Counted from the stretch's first letter, positions 25,373-33,633 are shown. The stretch is 64,000 bases of DNA from Kitasatospora sp. NBC_01287 (GCF_026340565.1 NZ_JAPEPB010000001.1:4068501-4132500), one strand, 5' to 3'. A program made the numbers and translations. Notes: generated by a model from the letters alone, not told the origin.

Positions 25373-26065
25373 ATGGCCCGCACCCGGATCGCCGTCGCCG
25401 CCGCTGCCGCCACCCTGGCACTCTGTGCGACCAGCGCGGCCTCGGCCGCCACCGTCTCACCCGACGCCAAGCCGGGCACCGCCGCACCCGCACCCGCCAC
25501 CAGCGCCAACTGCGGCTTCACCAAGGCGGTGCCGGCCGACCGCTTCAAGGGCATCCCGGTCTTCGACGCCGTCAAGGCCGCCCAGCCCTACCACGCGACC
25601 CTGCGCACCAGCCAGGGCGCGATCACCTTCCAGGCGCTGACGGCGGCCGCGCCGTGCACCACCTTCTCGTTCCGCTTCCTGGCCGACGCCGACTACTACA
25701 ACCGCACCCACTGCCACCGGCTCACCACCCAGGGCATCTTCGTGCTGCAGTGCGGCGACCCGACCGGCACCGGCAGCGGCGGGCCCGGCTACTCCTTCAA
25801 CGACGAGAACCTGACCGGCGCCACCTACCCGGCCGGCACGGTGGCGATGGCCAACGCCGGCCCGAACACCAACGGCAGCCAGTTCTTCTTCGTCTGGAAG
25901 GACACCAAGCTCCCCCCGGCCTACACCCCCTTCGGCAAGGTGACCGCGGGCCTGGACGTGCTGCAGAAGATCGCCGCCGCCGGTGAGGACGACCAGAACG
26001 GCCCGGGCGACGGCTTCCCGACCCTGCCCGTCGACATCAAGGGCGTGCAGATCAGCAAGCGCTGA
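25373..26065 (+). CDS. Secreted cyclophilin-type peptidyl-prolyl isomerase
   Basis: A 230-residue protein with a Sec signal peptide (MARTRIAVAAAAATLALCAT, cleavage near ASA-ATV) and a cyclophilin domain from about residue 55. The substrate-binding core YNRTHCHRLTTQGIFVLQCG, then DPTGTGSGGPGYSFNDE, AGTVAMANAGPNTNGSQFFF and AYTPFGKVTAGLDVL follows the family closely. The normal first arginine position (FHRV) reads CHRL, as in other extracellular actinomycete forms. It probably helps fold secreted proteins. A strong hairpin terminator follows. Confidence 0.93.
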   Translation: MARTRIAVAAAAATLALCATSAASAATVSPDAKPGTAAPAPATSANCGFTKAVPADRFKGIPVFDAVKAAQPYHATLRTSQGAITFQALTAAAPCTTFSFRFLADADYYNRTHCHRLTTQGIFVLQCGDPTGTGSGGPGYSFNDENLTGATYPAGTVAMANAGPNTNGSQFFFVWKDTKLPPAYTPFGKVTAGLDVLQKIAAAGEDDQNGPGDGFPTLPVDIKGVQISKR

Positions 26066-26071
26066 CCGCAC

Positions 26072-26097
26072 GGGCCCGACCCCGCGCGGTCGGGCCC
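26072..26097. terminator. Hairpin after the cyclophilin gene
   Basis: GGGCCCGACC pairs perfectly with GGTCGGGCCC around a six-base loop, starting seven bases after the stop. It can also serve the convergent reductase gene ending at 26154. Confidence 0.85.
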
Positions 26098-26126
26098 ACC
26101 CAGCCGGCCCAAGGGGCGCTCGGCCG

Positions 26127-26156
26127 TCAGGGGCCCTCAGGCGTCAGGGGCCGTCA
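26127..26156. repeat. Short repeats with stop codons at the end of the reductase gene
   Basis: The 3' end of the minus-strand gene carries TGA at 26154, 26144, 26137 and 26127, embedded in repeated GTCAGGGGCC-like units. The offsets 0, 10, 17 and 27 cover all three frames. Confidence 0.75.
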
Positions 26157-27446
26157 GGCGTTCGGTGCCACCCGCGCCAGGCCGTTGATGATCCGGTCCA
26201 TCGCGTCCCCGCCCTGCGGGTCCGTCAGGTTCGCCAGCAGCTTCAGCGTGAAGCGCATCAGCATCGGGTGGGTCAGCCCCCGCTGCGTCGCCAGCTGCAT
26301 CACCTTCGGGTTGCCGATCAGCTTCACGAAGGCCCGGCCCAGCGTGTAGTAGCCGCCGTAGACGTCCTTGAGGGTGCTCGGGTAGGCCTGCAGCGCCCGC
26401 TCGCGGCCGCCGTCCGTCACCCGGGCGTGCGCCTGCACGATGGTCCGCGCGGCGATCTGGCCCGACTCCATCGCGTAGGCGATGCCCTCGCCGTTGAACG
26501 GGTTGACCATGCCGCCCGCGTCACCGACCAGCAGCAGGCCGCGGGTGTAGTGCGGCTGGCGGTTGAAGGCCATCGGCAGCGCGGCGCCGCGGATCGGGTC
26601 GGTCATGTTCTCGGGGGTGTAGCCCCACTCCGCCGGCATGCTCGCGCACCAGGACTTCAGCACCTCACGCCAGTCCAGCTCGCCGAAGGCGGGCGAGGAG
26701 TCCAGGATGCCCAGGCCGACGTTGGAGGTGCCGTCGCCCATCCCGAAGATCCAGCCGTAGCCGGGCAGCAGCTTCTTCTCGCTGCCTCGGGTGTCCCAGA
26801 GCTCCAGCCAGGACTCCAGGTAGTCGTCCGAGCCGCGCGGCGAGGTGAAGTACGTCCGGTACGCCACGCCCATCGGGCGGTCCTCGCGCCGGTGCAGGCC
26901 CATCGCGAGCGAGAGCCGGGTGGAGTTGCCGTCGGCGGCCACCACCAGCGGGGCGTGGAAGCTGACTTCGCGCTTCTCCTCGCCCAGCTTGGCCCGCACC
27001 CCGGTGATCCGGCCGGTGCGCTCGTCCAGGATCGGGGCGCTCACGTTGCAGCGCTCGTACAACCGGGCGCCGGCCTTCTCGGCCTGACGGGCCAGCAGTT
27101 CGTCGAAGTCGGCGCGCTTGCGCACCAGGCCGTAGTCGGGGAACGAGGAGAGCTCGGGCCAGTCCAGTTCCAGCCGGACCCCGCCGCCGATGATCCGCAG
27201 GCCCTTGTTGTGCAGCCAGCCGTTGGCGGTGGAGACGTCGATGCCCATGTCCACCAACTGCTTGGTGGCGCGCGGGGTCAGGCCGTCGCCGCAGACCTTC
27301 TCCCGTGGGAAGGCCGTCTTCTCCAGCAGGAGCACGTCGAGCCCGGCCTGCGCCAGGTAGTACGCGGTCGTCGAACCTGCCGGGCCGGCCCCGACCACGA
27401 TGACGTCAGCGGAGCTCTCGACGGCGGTCTCGGTCACGGCGGGCAC
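26154..27446 (-). CDS. Geranylgeranyl-reductase-family FAD oxidoreductase (MenJ-like)
   Basis: A 430-residue flavoprotein. VIVVGAGPAGSTTAYYLAQAG is the N-terminal dinucleotide fold, FPREKVCGDGLTPRA is the family CGDGL motif, and LLLVGDAGGMVNPFNGEGI is the second FAD motif. In mycobacteria the relative MenJ saturates a bond in the menaquinone side chain. Placement directly upstream of nothing but menG, mqnC and mqnA nearby supports a menaquinone role here, though other prenyl lipids are possible. It starts at a GTG (27446); 75 bases separate it from menG. Its stop lies in the repeat at 26127-26156. Confidence 0.85.
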   Translation of the reverse strand: MPAVTETAVESSADVIVVGAGPAGSTTAYYLAQAGLDVLLLEKTAFPREKVCGDGLTPRATKQLVDMGIDVSTANGWLHNKGLRIIGGGVRLELDWPELSSFPDYGLVRKRADFDELLARQAEKAGARLYERCNVSAPILDERTGRITGVRAKLGEEKREVSFHAPLVVAADGNSTRLSLAMGLHRREDRPMGVAYRTYFTSPRGSDDYLESWLELWDTRGSEKKLLPGYGWIFGMGDGTSNVGLGILDSSPAFGELDWREVLKSWCASMPAEWGYTPENMTDPIRGAALPMAFNRQPHYTRGLLLVGDAGGMVNPFNGEGIAYAMESGQIAARTIVQAHARVTDGGRERALQAYPSTLKDVYGGYYTLGRAFVKLIGNPKVMQLATQRGLTHPMLMRFTLKLLANLTDPQGGDAMDRIINGLARVAPNA

Positions 27447-27521
27447 TCTCCTGGCACTGACGGGGAACTGGCTGGCGGTCCCGAGCAGTCTACGGCGCTC
27501 CCACCCGCCGACCCGGGCAGG

Positions 27522-28214
27522 TCAGGCCTTGGTTCCCCGGTGCAGCGCGACGATCCCGCCGGTGAGGTTGCGCCAGGCCACCTTGGTCCAGCCCGCCCGC
27601 TGCAGCTTGGCGGCCAGCTCGGGCTGGTCGGGCCAGGCCCGGATCGACTCGGCCAGGTAGACGTAGGCCTCCGGGTTGCTGCTCACCTTGGTGGCCACCG
27701 GCGGCAGCGCGCGCATCAGGTACTCGGTGTAGACGGTGCGCAGCGGGGTCCAGGTGGGGGTGGAGAACTCGCAGATCACCACCCGGCCGCCGGGCTTGGT
27801 GACCCGGTGCAGTTCGGCCAGCGCCGCGTCGGTGTCGTGCACGTTGCGCAGCGCGAAGGAGATGGTGACCGCGTCGAAGGAGTCGTCCGCGAAGGGCAGC
27901 CGGGTGGCGTCGCCCGCGGTCAGCGCCAGCTCGGGGTGGCGCTTCTTGCCCTCGGTCAGCATCCCGATCGAGAAGTCGCACGGCACGACCCGCGCGCCGG
28001 CCTCGGCGAACGGGAGCGAGGAGGTGCCCGTCCCGGCACCGAGGTCCAGCACCAGGTCGCCGGGGCCCGCGGCGACCGCCTCGGCCACCGCGCGGCGCCA
28101 GGCGCGGGCCTGGCCGAGCGAGAGGACGTCGTTGGTCCGGTCGTACTTGGCCGCGACGTCGTCGAACATGGCGGCGACTTCGTGCGGCTGCTTGTCCAGG
28201 TTGGCTCGGGTCAC
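27522..28214 (-). CDS. menG: Demethylmenaquinone methyltransferase
   Basis: A 230-residue UbiE/MenG methyltransferase that adds the ring methyl in the last step of menaquinone synthesis. EVAAMFDDVAAKYDRTNDVL is the family start, VLDLGAGTGTSSLPFAEAG the SAM site, and FALRNVHDTDAALAELHRVT with KPGGRVVICEFSTPTW the later motifs. The GTG at 28214 is chosen because homology begins there; a longer frame to 28304 crosses an inverted repeat. It acts with MqnA and MqnC encoded at 29.7-32.2 kb. Confidence 0.93.
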   Translation of the reverse strand: MTRANLDKQPHEVAAMFDDVAAKYDRTNDVLSLGQARAWRRAVAEAVAAGPGDLVLDLGAGTGTSSLPFAEAGARVVPCDFSIGMLTEGKKRHPELALTAGDATRLPFADDSFDAVTISFALRNVHDTDAALAELHRVTKPGGRVVICEFSTPTWTPLRTVYTEYLMRALPPVATKVSSNPEAYVYLAESIRAWPDQPELAAKLQRAGWTKVAWRNLTGGIVALHRGTKA

Positions 28215-28264
28215 GGGCCCATTCTTCACCCTGGGCCGGCCGGCGCGGGCGCCGGGCCAGGGTC

Positions 28265-28303
28265 TGTCGGACAATTCCCGCCCGGCGCGCGAATTGTCGG
28301 ACA
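28265..28303. promoter_or_regulatory. 13-bp inverted repeat before menG
   Basis: TGTCGGACAATTC (28265-28277) and GAATTGTCGGACA (28291-28303) pair in 12 of 13 positions around a 13-base GC-rich loop. It lies between the end of the membrane-protein gene (28308) and menG (28214). It could be a menG operator or a terminator of the upstream gene. Confidence 0.5.
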
Positions 28304-28307
28304 CGGC

Positions 28308-28886
28308 TCAGCGCAGCGCGCGCCGCCCGCCCTTGCGGCGGCGCCGGGAGCGCTTGCCGTGCGTTATCGCGGGCATCCCCTCGGCCAGCGCCTCGGTGGC
28401 CAGCGCCACGGTGGTGACCATCCGGGTGCGGCGCAGCAGACCGCCGGTGGTCCGCCGGTGCCGGGTGATCCGCAGCAGGCAGAGCACGCAGAGCAGCAGC
28501 GCGACCGGCACGCTGATCTGGGCCAGCCGCACCCCGGCGGCCTGCGGGTAGTGCTGGTCGCAGGTGCGCACCGCGCCCGCGTCGGTGGCGGCGTGCTCCA
28601 GGCAGATCGGGTCGCCGACCTTGGCCTTGTCCGGCAGCGGCAGGTCGGTGGCGGTGCGCTGCTGGCCGTCCGCCTGGTACCGGACGCCGCTGTAGGTGGC
28701 GCTGCCGCCGGGCAGCCGGGTGACGGTGCCCTCGACCCGCACCGGGTGGGCGCCGATCTTGTCGGCCAACTCGGCCTGCCGCCAGCCCAGCAGGCACATG
28801 CCGAGCGCCAGCACGGCACTCAGCACCGCCGCGAGGTACCAGCCACGGCCGATCCTGGGGACGGCGGACACGGACGCGGATCGCAT
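28308..28886 (-). CDS. Membrane protein of unknown function
   Basis: 192 residues with a transmembrane helix near residues 17-36 (LAAVLSAVLALGMCLLGW) and another near 122-140 (VPVALLLCVLCLLRI), with an extracytoplasmic loop between them. The loop has two cysteines (PICLEHA and VRTCDQH) that could pair. The C-terminus is strongly basic (KRSRRRRKGGRRALR). The loop resembles DUF3592-type domains only loosely (GTVTRLPGGSATYSGVRYQ). Same strand as menG, 93 bases upstream. Confidence 0.65.
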   Translation of the reverse strand: MRSASVSAVPRIGRGWYLAAVLSAVLALGMCLLGWRQAELADKIGAHPVRVEGTVTRLPGGSATYSGVRYQADGQQRTATDLPLPDKAKVGDPICLEHAATDAGAVRTCDQHYPQAAGVRLAQISVPVALLLCVLCLLRITRHRRTTGGLLRRTRMVTTVALATEALAEGMPAITHGKRSRRRRKGGRRALR

Positions 28887-29102
28887 GGCTGGGTTGACCT
28901 GGCTTCCCTGGGCACGGCGGTGAGGCGGGCCCTCCCCGGCCGTCGGGTCGGGGGATGCACCCGTCTGGCGGCAGGTGCGCGGGACCGACCGGGATCGTAA
29001 CCGCTGGCGGGCCCTCAGGTCACGGCGAGTGGGAATCAGGACGTCGGCCGGACACCGGAGTTCGGGGACCGACGACCCTTCCGGCCCTTGGCCGGGAGCG
29101 GC

Positions 29103-29714
29103 TCAGCGCCGCCGGTGCAGCAGCCTACCGGCCAGTACCGTGCCCAGGCAGGCACCGCCGGGCTGCTCGAAGATGGCGAAATCCGCTCGCTCGCCGACCA
29201 CCAGCGAGCCGTACGGGACACCGGCGAAGCCGCCGTCCGCCGGGCCGAGGCCGTCCTCGGGAGCCGCGCCCGGCGCCAGCGGCCGCAGCCCGGAGCGGGC
29301 GACCGCCGCGCGCACCGCGGGGTGCTCGAACGGACCGGCCAGCGCCGTGGTCCCGTGCGCCAGCATTCGCTGCAGCCCGCGCCTCGCGCTGCCGCCCAAG
29401 CCGCCGTAGTGCGCCTCCGGCACCCCGCCGGACGGCAGTGGCAGCGGGTCGGCGCCCAGCTCCTCGCGCGGGTCGGGGTGGTAGCGGTGCTCCAGCAGCA
29501 ACGCGCCGCGGGGCTGGGCCAGCCCCGGGGTGAGCCGCGCCGCCGGCCACTCGCGCCGCCGCGCGTCCGGGTGGGCCGCGGCCAGCTCGGCGTAGCCGCC
29601 GAGGGCGGCGATCCGGTCACCGCGCACCAGCACCGCCCCGTCGGTCAACGGCGGGGCGGTGCTGGTCGAGGGGACGGCGGGCAGCAGCAGCGCGGCCCGG
29701 TGCAGCGTGAGCAT
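29103..29714 (-). CDS. Imidazolonepropionase-like composite-domain protein, likely non-catalytic
   Basis: 203 residues. The start (LTDGAVLVRGDRIAALGGYA) and end (VPYGSLVVGERADFAIFEQP) match the beta-sandwich that caps amidohydrolases. The metal-binding barrel is almost absent: the usual PGL-VN-HTH reads TPGLAQPRGALLLEHRYHP, and no HxH or later metal ligands are visible. A full amidohydrolase has 350-450 residues. It follows mqnC by 13 bases on the same strand, so it may be a cut-down relative of aminofutalosine deaminase kept for another role. The function is unknown. Confidence 0.65.
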   Translation of the reverse strand: MLTLHRAALLLPAVPSTSTAPPLTDGAVLVRGDRIAALGGYAELAAAHPDARRREWPAARLTPGLAQPRGALLLEHRYHPDPREELGADPLPLPSGGVPEAHYGGLGGSARRGLQRMLAHGTTALAGPFEHPAVRAAVARSGLRPLAPGAAPEDGLGPADGGFAGVPYGSLVVGERADFAIFEQPGGACLGTVLAGRLLHRRR

Positions 29715-29727
29715 GCGGCGGGGCCGG

Positions 29728-30948
29728 TCAGTTGGACTGCAGGATCTTCAGCTCCGGGTGCGCGGTGCCGCCCTCGATCGCGGTGGAGGCGATGTGCGAG
29801 GCGACCCGCGGGTCGACCGGGTCGTTGGCCGGGTCGTCCAGCACCCGCAGGTGCTGGTAGGTGGTGGAGCGCTGGGCGGGCACCCGGCCGGCGGTGCGGA
29901 TCAGGTGGATCAGCTCGGTCAGGTTGGAGCGGTGCTTGGCACCGGCCGCCGAGACCACGTTCTCCTCCAGCATGACCGAGCCCAGGTCGTCCGCGCCGTA
30001 GTGCAGCGAGAGCTGGCCGGCCTCCTTGCCGGTGGTCAGCCAGGAGCCCTGGATGTGCGCCACGTTGTCGAGGAAGAGCCGGGCGATCGCGATCATCCGC
30101 AGGTACTCGAAGACGGTCGCCTGGGTCGAGCCCTTGAGGTGGTTGTTCTGCGGCTGGTAGGTGTACGGGATGAATGCGCGGAAGCCGCCGGTGCGGTCCT
30201 GCACCTCGCGGATCATCCGCAGGTGCTCGATCCGCTCGGCGTTGGTCTCGCCGGTGCCCATCAGCATGGTGGAGGTGGACTCCACGCCGAGCCCGTGCGA
30301 GATCTCCATGATCTCCAGCCAGCGCTCGCCCGACTCCTTGAGCGGGGCGATCGCCTTGCGCGGGCGCTCCGGCAGCAGCTCCGCGCCGGCGCCGGCGAAG
30401 GAGTCCAGGCCGGCCGCGTGGATCCGGGTGATCGCCTCCTCGACGGAGACCTTCGACAGCCGGGCCATGTGCTCGACCTCGGAGGCGCCCAGCGAGTGGA
30501 TCACCAGCTGCGGGAAGTCGGCCTTGATCGCGGCGAAGGCGCGCTCGTAGTACTCCACCCCGTAGTCCGGGTGGTGGCCGCCCTGGAACATGATCTGGGT
30601 GCCACCCAGCTCGACGGTCTCCGCGCAGCGGCGCAGGATCTCGTCCAGGTCGCGCGACCAGCCCTTGTCGCTCTTCGGCGCCACGTAGAAGGCGCAGAAC
30701 TTGCACGCCGTCACACAGACGTTGGTGTAGTTGATGTTGCGCTCGATGATGTACGTCGCGATGTGCTCGGTACCGGCGTAGCGGCGGCGGCGCACCGCGT
30801 CGGCCGCCGCGCCGAGCGCGTGCAGCGGCGCCGAGCGGTAGAGCTCCAGCGCCTCCTCGGCCGAGATCCGGCCGCCGGCCGCCGCCCGGTCGAGGACCGC
30901 CTGCAGGTCGCTGCTGGGCGCGTCGTGAATCGCTGCGGGCTCGGACAC
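29728..30948 (-). CDS. mqnC: Cyclic dehypoxanthinylfutalosine synthase (MqnC)
   Basis: A radical-SAM enzyme that cyclises dehypoxanthine futalosine in the futalosine route to menaquinone. 406 residues. CVTACKFCAF holds the CxxxCxxC cluster motif; QIMFQGGHHPDYGVEYYERA, MLMGTGETNAERIEHL and FIPYTYQPQNNHLKG are diagnostic. The GTG at 30948 (MSEPAAIHDAP) has AAGG at suitable spacing; a GTG 13 codons earlier is possible. Together with mqnA it shows that this organism uses the futalosine pathway rather than the classical Men pathway. Confidence 0.94.
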   Translation of the reverse strand: MSEPAAIHDAPSSDLQAVLDRAAAGGRISAEEALELYRSAPLHALGAAADAVRRRRYAGTEHIATYIIERNINYTNVCVTACKFCAFYVAPKSDKGWSRDLDEILRRCAETVELGGTQIMFQGGHHPDYGVEYYERAFAAIKADFPQLVIHSLGASEVEHMARLSKVSVEEAITRIHAAGLDSFAGAGAELLPERPRKAIAPLKESGERWLEIMEISHGLGVESTSTMLMGTGETNAERIEHLRMIREVQDRTGGFRAFIPYTYQPQNNHLKGSTQATVFEYLRMIAIARLFLDNVAHIQGSWLTTGKEAGQLSLHYGADDLGSVMLEENVVSAAGAKHRSNLTELIHLIRTAGRVPAQRSTTYQHLRVLDDPANDPVDPRVASHIASTAIEGGTAHPELKILQSN

Positions 30949-31085
30949 CTGGCGGCCTTCTTTCTCTCCAGGATCGGCCGGGAGCACCTGGCTGAACCGA
31001 CTGGCTGAGCTGGACCCCGGCGACGTGACCGGACCAGCCTACGCCAGGGGGTGCCGCCGCCCGCTCCCCCGCCCGGGGGAGCTCC

Positions 31086-31128
31086 GCGGCGGCACCGCGG
31101 CGGCACCGCGGCGGCACCGCGGCGGCAC
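31086..31128. repeat. 11-bp x4 tandem repeat
   Basis: Nearly four copies of GCGGCGGCACC in the gap between mqnC and mqnA. No coding role is seen; it could form G-rich structures on one strand. Confidence 0.8.
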
Positions 31129-31182
31129 ACTGCGCAGACGACCGGCCGGGCGCGGCGCCCGGCCGGAGCCCTCAAGGCCCTC

Positions 31183-31253
31183 GGAGCCCGTACCTCGGAG
31201 CCTGTACCTCGGAGCCCGGATCTCAGAGCCCGGATCTCAGAGCCCGGATCTCA
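31183..31253. repeat. 14-bp x5 tandem repeat carrying the mqnA stop codon
   Basis: Five 14-base units (GGAGCCCGTACCTC, drifting to AGAGCCCGGATCTC) end exactly at the mqnA stop. On the minus strand TGA appears at 31251, 31237 and 31223. A 14-base step shifts the frame each time, so all three frames are closed within 31 bases. Confidence 0.85.
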
Positions 31254-32174
31254 GAGCAGCGGCGCAGGCTCCAGCAGGCGGACCGTCACATCCGGCGCGA
31301 AGCCGCTGTCGTGGGCCACCCGGCGGGCGAACTCGGCGATCCCGGCCAGCTGCCGCTCGCCCAGCGAGAAGTCCAGCGCCTGGCTGAAGTACCGTTCCAG
31401 CACCGCCGCGTCGAACGGCTCCCAGCGCGCCGAGTGCGCCGCCACCTGGTCCGCCTCGACCAGCGAGAGGTCGCGGGAGGCGAGGAAGGCCCCGTGCACG
31501 GCCGCCACCAGCTCCGGCTGCCGCTCGACGAACTCCCGCCGGGCCGCCCAGACGGCGAAGACGAACGGCAGGCCGGTCCAGTCCTTCCACATCTGCCCGA
31601 GGTCGTGCACCGTGTACCCGCTGTCCGGCCGCGCCTCCAGGGTGGCCCGCAGCGCCGGGTCGCCGATCAGCACGGCGGCGTCGGCCCGGGCCAGCATCGC
31701 CTCCAGGTCGGGCGGGCAGCTGACATACTCCGGGCGGACCCCCTCGCGCTCCTCCAGCAGCAGCTGGGCGAGCCGGATCGAGGTCCTGCTGGTGGAGCCG
31801 AGCGCGACCGTGCGCCCGCCCAGCTGGTCGAGCGGAAGTTTGCTGACGATCACACAGGACATCACCGGACCGTCGCTGCCGACCGCGATATCCGGCAGCA
31901 CCACCAGTTCGTCCGCGTGCCTCAGATACTCCACGCAGGTGATCGGCCCCAGGTCGAGCGCGCCGGCGACCAGCAGGTCGCTGAGCTTCTCCGGGGTGTC
32001 CCGGGTCAGGTCGAGGTCGAGCAGGCTGCCGGTGCGGCCCAGCCCCCAGTAGAGGGGTACGCAGTTCAGGAACTGGATGTGGCCGACCCGCGGCCGGGTC
32101 AGCGGCGCGCCGCCGGGCCCGCCCGGCCCCCTGCCGACGCCGGCCCCTACCGCCTCTTCCACAAGATCAGCCAC
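31251..32174 (-). CDS. mqnA: Chorismate dehydratase MqnA
   Basis: First enzyme of the futalosine pathway, converting chorismate to 3-enolpyruvylbenzoate. 307 residues with a periplasmic-binding-protein-like fold. VGHIQFLNCVPLYWGL at about residue 27 is the family start. DTPEKLSDLLVAGALDLGPI and VALGSTSRTSIRLAQLLLEE follow, then LPFVFAVWAARREFVE. The GTG at 32174 has AAGGAG six bases upstream; the longer frame to 32300 lacks support. The Gly/Pro-rich stretch before residue 25 is variable. Divergent from the cold-shock gene. Confidence 0.93.
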   Translation of the reverse strand: MADLVEEAVGAGVGRGPGGPGGAPLTRPRVGHIQFLNCVPLYWGLGRTGSLLDLDLTRDTPEKLSDLLVAGALDLGPITCVEYLRHADELVVLPDIAVGSDGPVMSCVIVSKLPLDQLGGRTVALGSTSRTSIRLAQLLLEEREGVRPEYVSCPPDLEAMLARADAAVLIGDPALRATLEARPDSGYTVHDLGQMWKDWTGLPFVFAVWAARREFVERQPELVAAVHGAFLASRDLSLVEADQVAAHSARWEPFDAAVLERYFSQALDFSLGERQLAGIAEFARRVAHDSGFAPDVTVRLLEPAPLL

Positions 32175-32370
32175 CGCGTGCTCCTTCGCCCGTTCGTCCG
32201 GTCTTCGCAGGGTATGCCCGGGCTCCGCGCGACTCGGCGCGACCCCCGCGCGACACACCTCCGGCCAGGTCCGACACGCCCCTTGGGCACCGCAGGACAC
32301 CTCTGGTCGAGCCCGCGCCTCCGTGCTACGGTTTCATCCAGTTGCAGTTTGATTCCCCTTGCAGTACTTG

Positions 32371-32402
32371 AAGCCTGCGGAGCATGTAACCGCGGGCTTT
32401 TT
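32371..32402 (+). terminator. Terminator-like hairpin inside the cold-shock gene leader
   Basis: AAGCCTGCGG (32371-32380) pairs with CCGCGGGCTT (32390-32399), with one G-U pair and a nine-base loop, followed directly by TTTTT. This is a textbook intrinsic terminator, unusual for its T-run in this genus, placed about 130 bases before the start of the gene it precedes. It may be a conditional attenuator that opens in the cold. Confidence 0.65.
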
Positions 32403-32529
32403 GTAGTTTTTCAGCATTGCGTATTGTGCGAAAAACTCCGGGCCCAACTCCCGGAGGCGGGGCGATCAGCGCAGCGGACCGGATGCCACACGGTGTGGTG
32501 TCCACCACGTCCCTCGCAAGGAGAACGGC

Positions 32530-32733
32530 ATGGCCACGGGAACCGTCAAGTGGTTCAACGCTGAGAAGGGCTTCGGCTTCATCGCCCAGGAGGGCGGCGG
32601 CCCCGACGTCTTCGTCCACTACTCCGCCATCAACGCGAACGGCTTCCGCTCGCTGGAGGAGAACCAGGCGGTGAGCTTCGACGTGACCCAGGGCCCGAAG
32701 GGCCCGCAGGCGGAGAACGTCACCGCTATCTGA
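32530..32733 (+). CDS. Cold-shock protein, CspA family
   Basis: A 67-residue single-stranded nucleic-acid-binding protein. GTVKWFNAEKGFGFI contains RNP1 and VFVHYSAI contains RNP2; the whole OB fold is present at normal length. AAGGAG lies seven bases before the ATG. The leader is long (about 190-200 bases if transcription begins near TACGGT at 32327) and holds a terminator-like hairpin, in line with post-transcriptional control. TGA at 32731 is followed by TGA at 32742 and 32750, one in each frame. Confidence 0.95.
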   Translation: MATGTVKWFNAEKGFGFIAQEGGGPDVFVHYSAINANGFRSLEENQAVSFDVTQGPKGPQAENVTAI

Positions 32734-32828
32734 TCATTCTCTGATCACCTGATCTCGCTCAGGACCCCGCCCCGCGCCGGGTCTCCGACGGCCCTCCCCG
32801 GGCCGCAGAGCATGACTTGCACCACCAA

Positions 32829-32863
32829 GGGGGCCCGCCACGTCAGCCGACCGGCGGGCCCCC
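32829..32863 (+). terminator. Hairpin after the cold-shock gene
   Basis: GGGGGCCCGCC pairs perfectly with GGCGGGCCCCC (11 bp, 13-base loop), 96 bases after the stop. Three 15-base repeats of TGCCGTTGGGTGCCG type follow to about 32,900. Confidence 0.8.
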
Positions 32864-32922
32864 TGCCGTTGGGTGCCGTGCCGTTGGGTGCCGTGCCGTT
32901 GATCGCCCCTGCTGCCGCCCAC

Positions 32923-33483
32923 TCAGAACTCGTCGGTGCGCAGCTCCAGTCCGAACGGCTCCGGCAGCCGCACGTCCGTGCCGAACGGATAGGGCCCCGC
33001 GGCCTGGGTGTAGCCCAGCGGGCCCGGCTCGGAGAAGAGCGCGCAGGTCCGCTCCTGGCGGTCCACCAGGAGGTACAGCGGCGCCCCGTACTCGGCGTAG
33101 CGCCGGCGCTTGACCAGGCGGTCGGTGTCGCCGTTCGACTCGGAGGTCACCTCGACGACCAGGAGGGTCTGGTCGGGGCGCAGCGCGCCTGCTCCCTTGG
33201 CCAGCGAACGCGGCACGACCGCGAGGTCCGGGATGAACCAGTTGCTGCTACCGACGAGGTCCAGATCCCCTGACCCGAGCGTGCACTCCAGGGTGCGCGC
33301 CCGGGGACCCAGCTGCTCACGGATCAGGTCGGCCGTGTTCTCGTGGTCCCAGCTGGGCGCCATCGGCTCGATCACCCCTTCGATGATCTGCACGCGATCA
33401 CCCTTGATGTGCCGAATGGCGAACTTCAGCGCGGCTTCCGGGTCATCGACCTGGTAACCGCGAGCAGCCTCGGACGTGCCCAC
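32923..33483 (-). CDS. Uma2-family (DUF820) endonuclease-fold protein
   Basis: 186 residues. The restriction-endonuclease-like core is visible: a first Asp in WFIPDLAVVP, then LLVVEVTSESNGDTDRLVKR, giving E-V-T and a Lys after about 14 residues, then YAEYGAPLYLLVDRQE. This is the PD-(D/E)XK arrangement of Uma2 proteins, common in cyanobacteria and Streptomyces; their function is unsettled. The GTG at 33483 follows GGAGGAG closely, and the longer frame to 33588 is not supported. It lies next to the graspetide cluster, probably by chance. Confidence 0.8.
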   Translation of the reverse strand: MGTSEAARGYQVDDPEAALKFAIRHIKGDRVQIIEGVIEPMAPSWDHENTADLIREQLGPRARTLECTLGSGDLDLVGSSNWFIPDLAVVPRSLAKGAGALRPDQTLLVVEVTSESNGDTDRLVKRRRYAEYGAPLYLLVDRQERTCALFSEPGPLGYTQAAGPYPFGTDVRLPEPFGLELRTDEF

Positions 33484-33633
33484 GGCTCCTCCTCTCACTC
33501 CCACCGCCAAGGTAGCCCCGCCCCCGGGCCGCCGGGGCCGCCCCCACTCGAACGAGTGACTCCCCGGGCGCGCCTCCGACCCCCGCACACCCCACCGGTC
33601 GCACCCGCCCCACGCGCACCCCGCTCGGTGTCG

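Noticed and set aside
23908..25493. Extended N-terminus of the MFS gene to 25493
   Set aside because: The extra 80 residues are Arg/Pro-rich without homology and lie antisense over the cyclophilin promoter and signal peptide; MFS homology begins at the GTG at 25253.
31086..31253. CRISPR-like array
   Set aside because: Units of 11 and 14 bases are directly adjacent with no spacers; simple tandem repeats.
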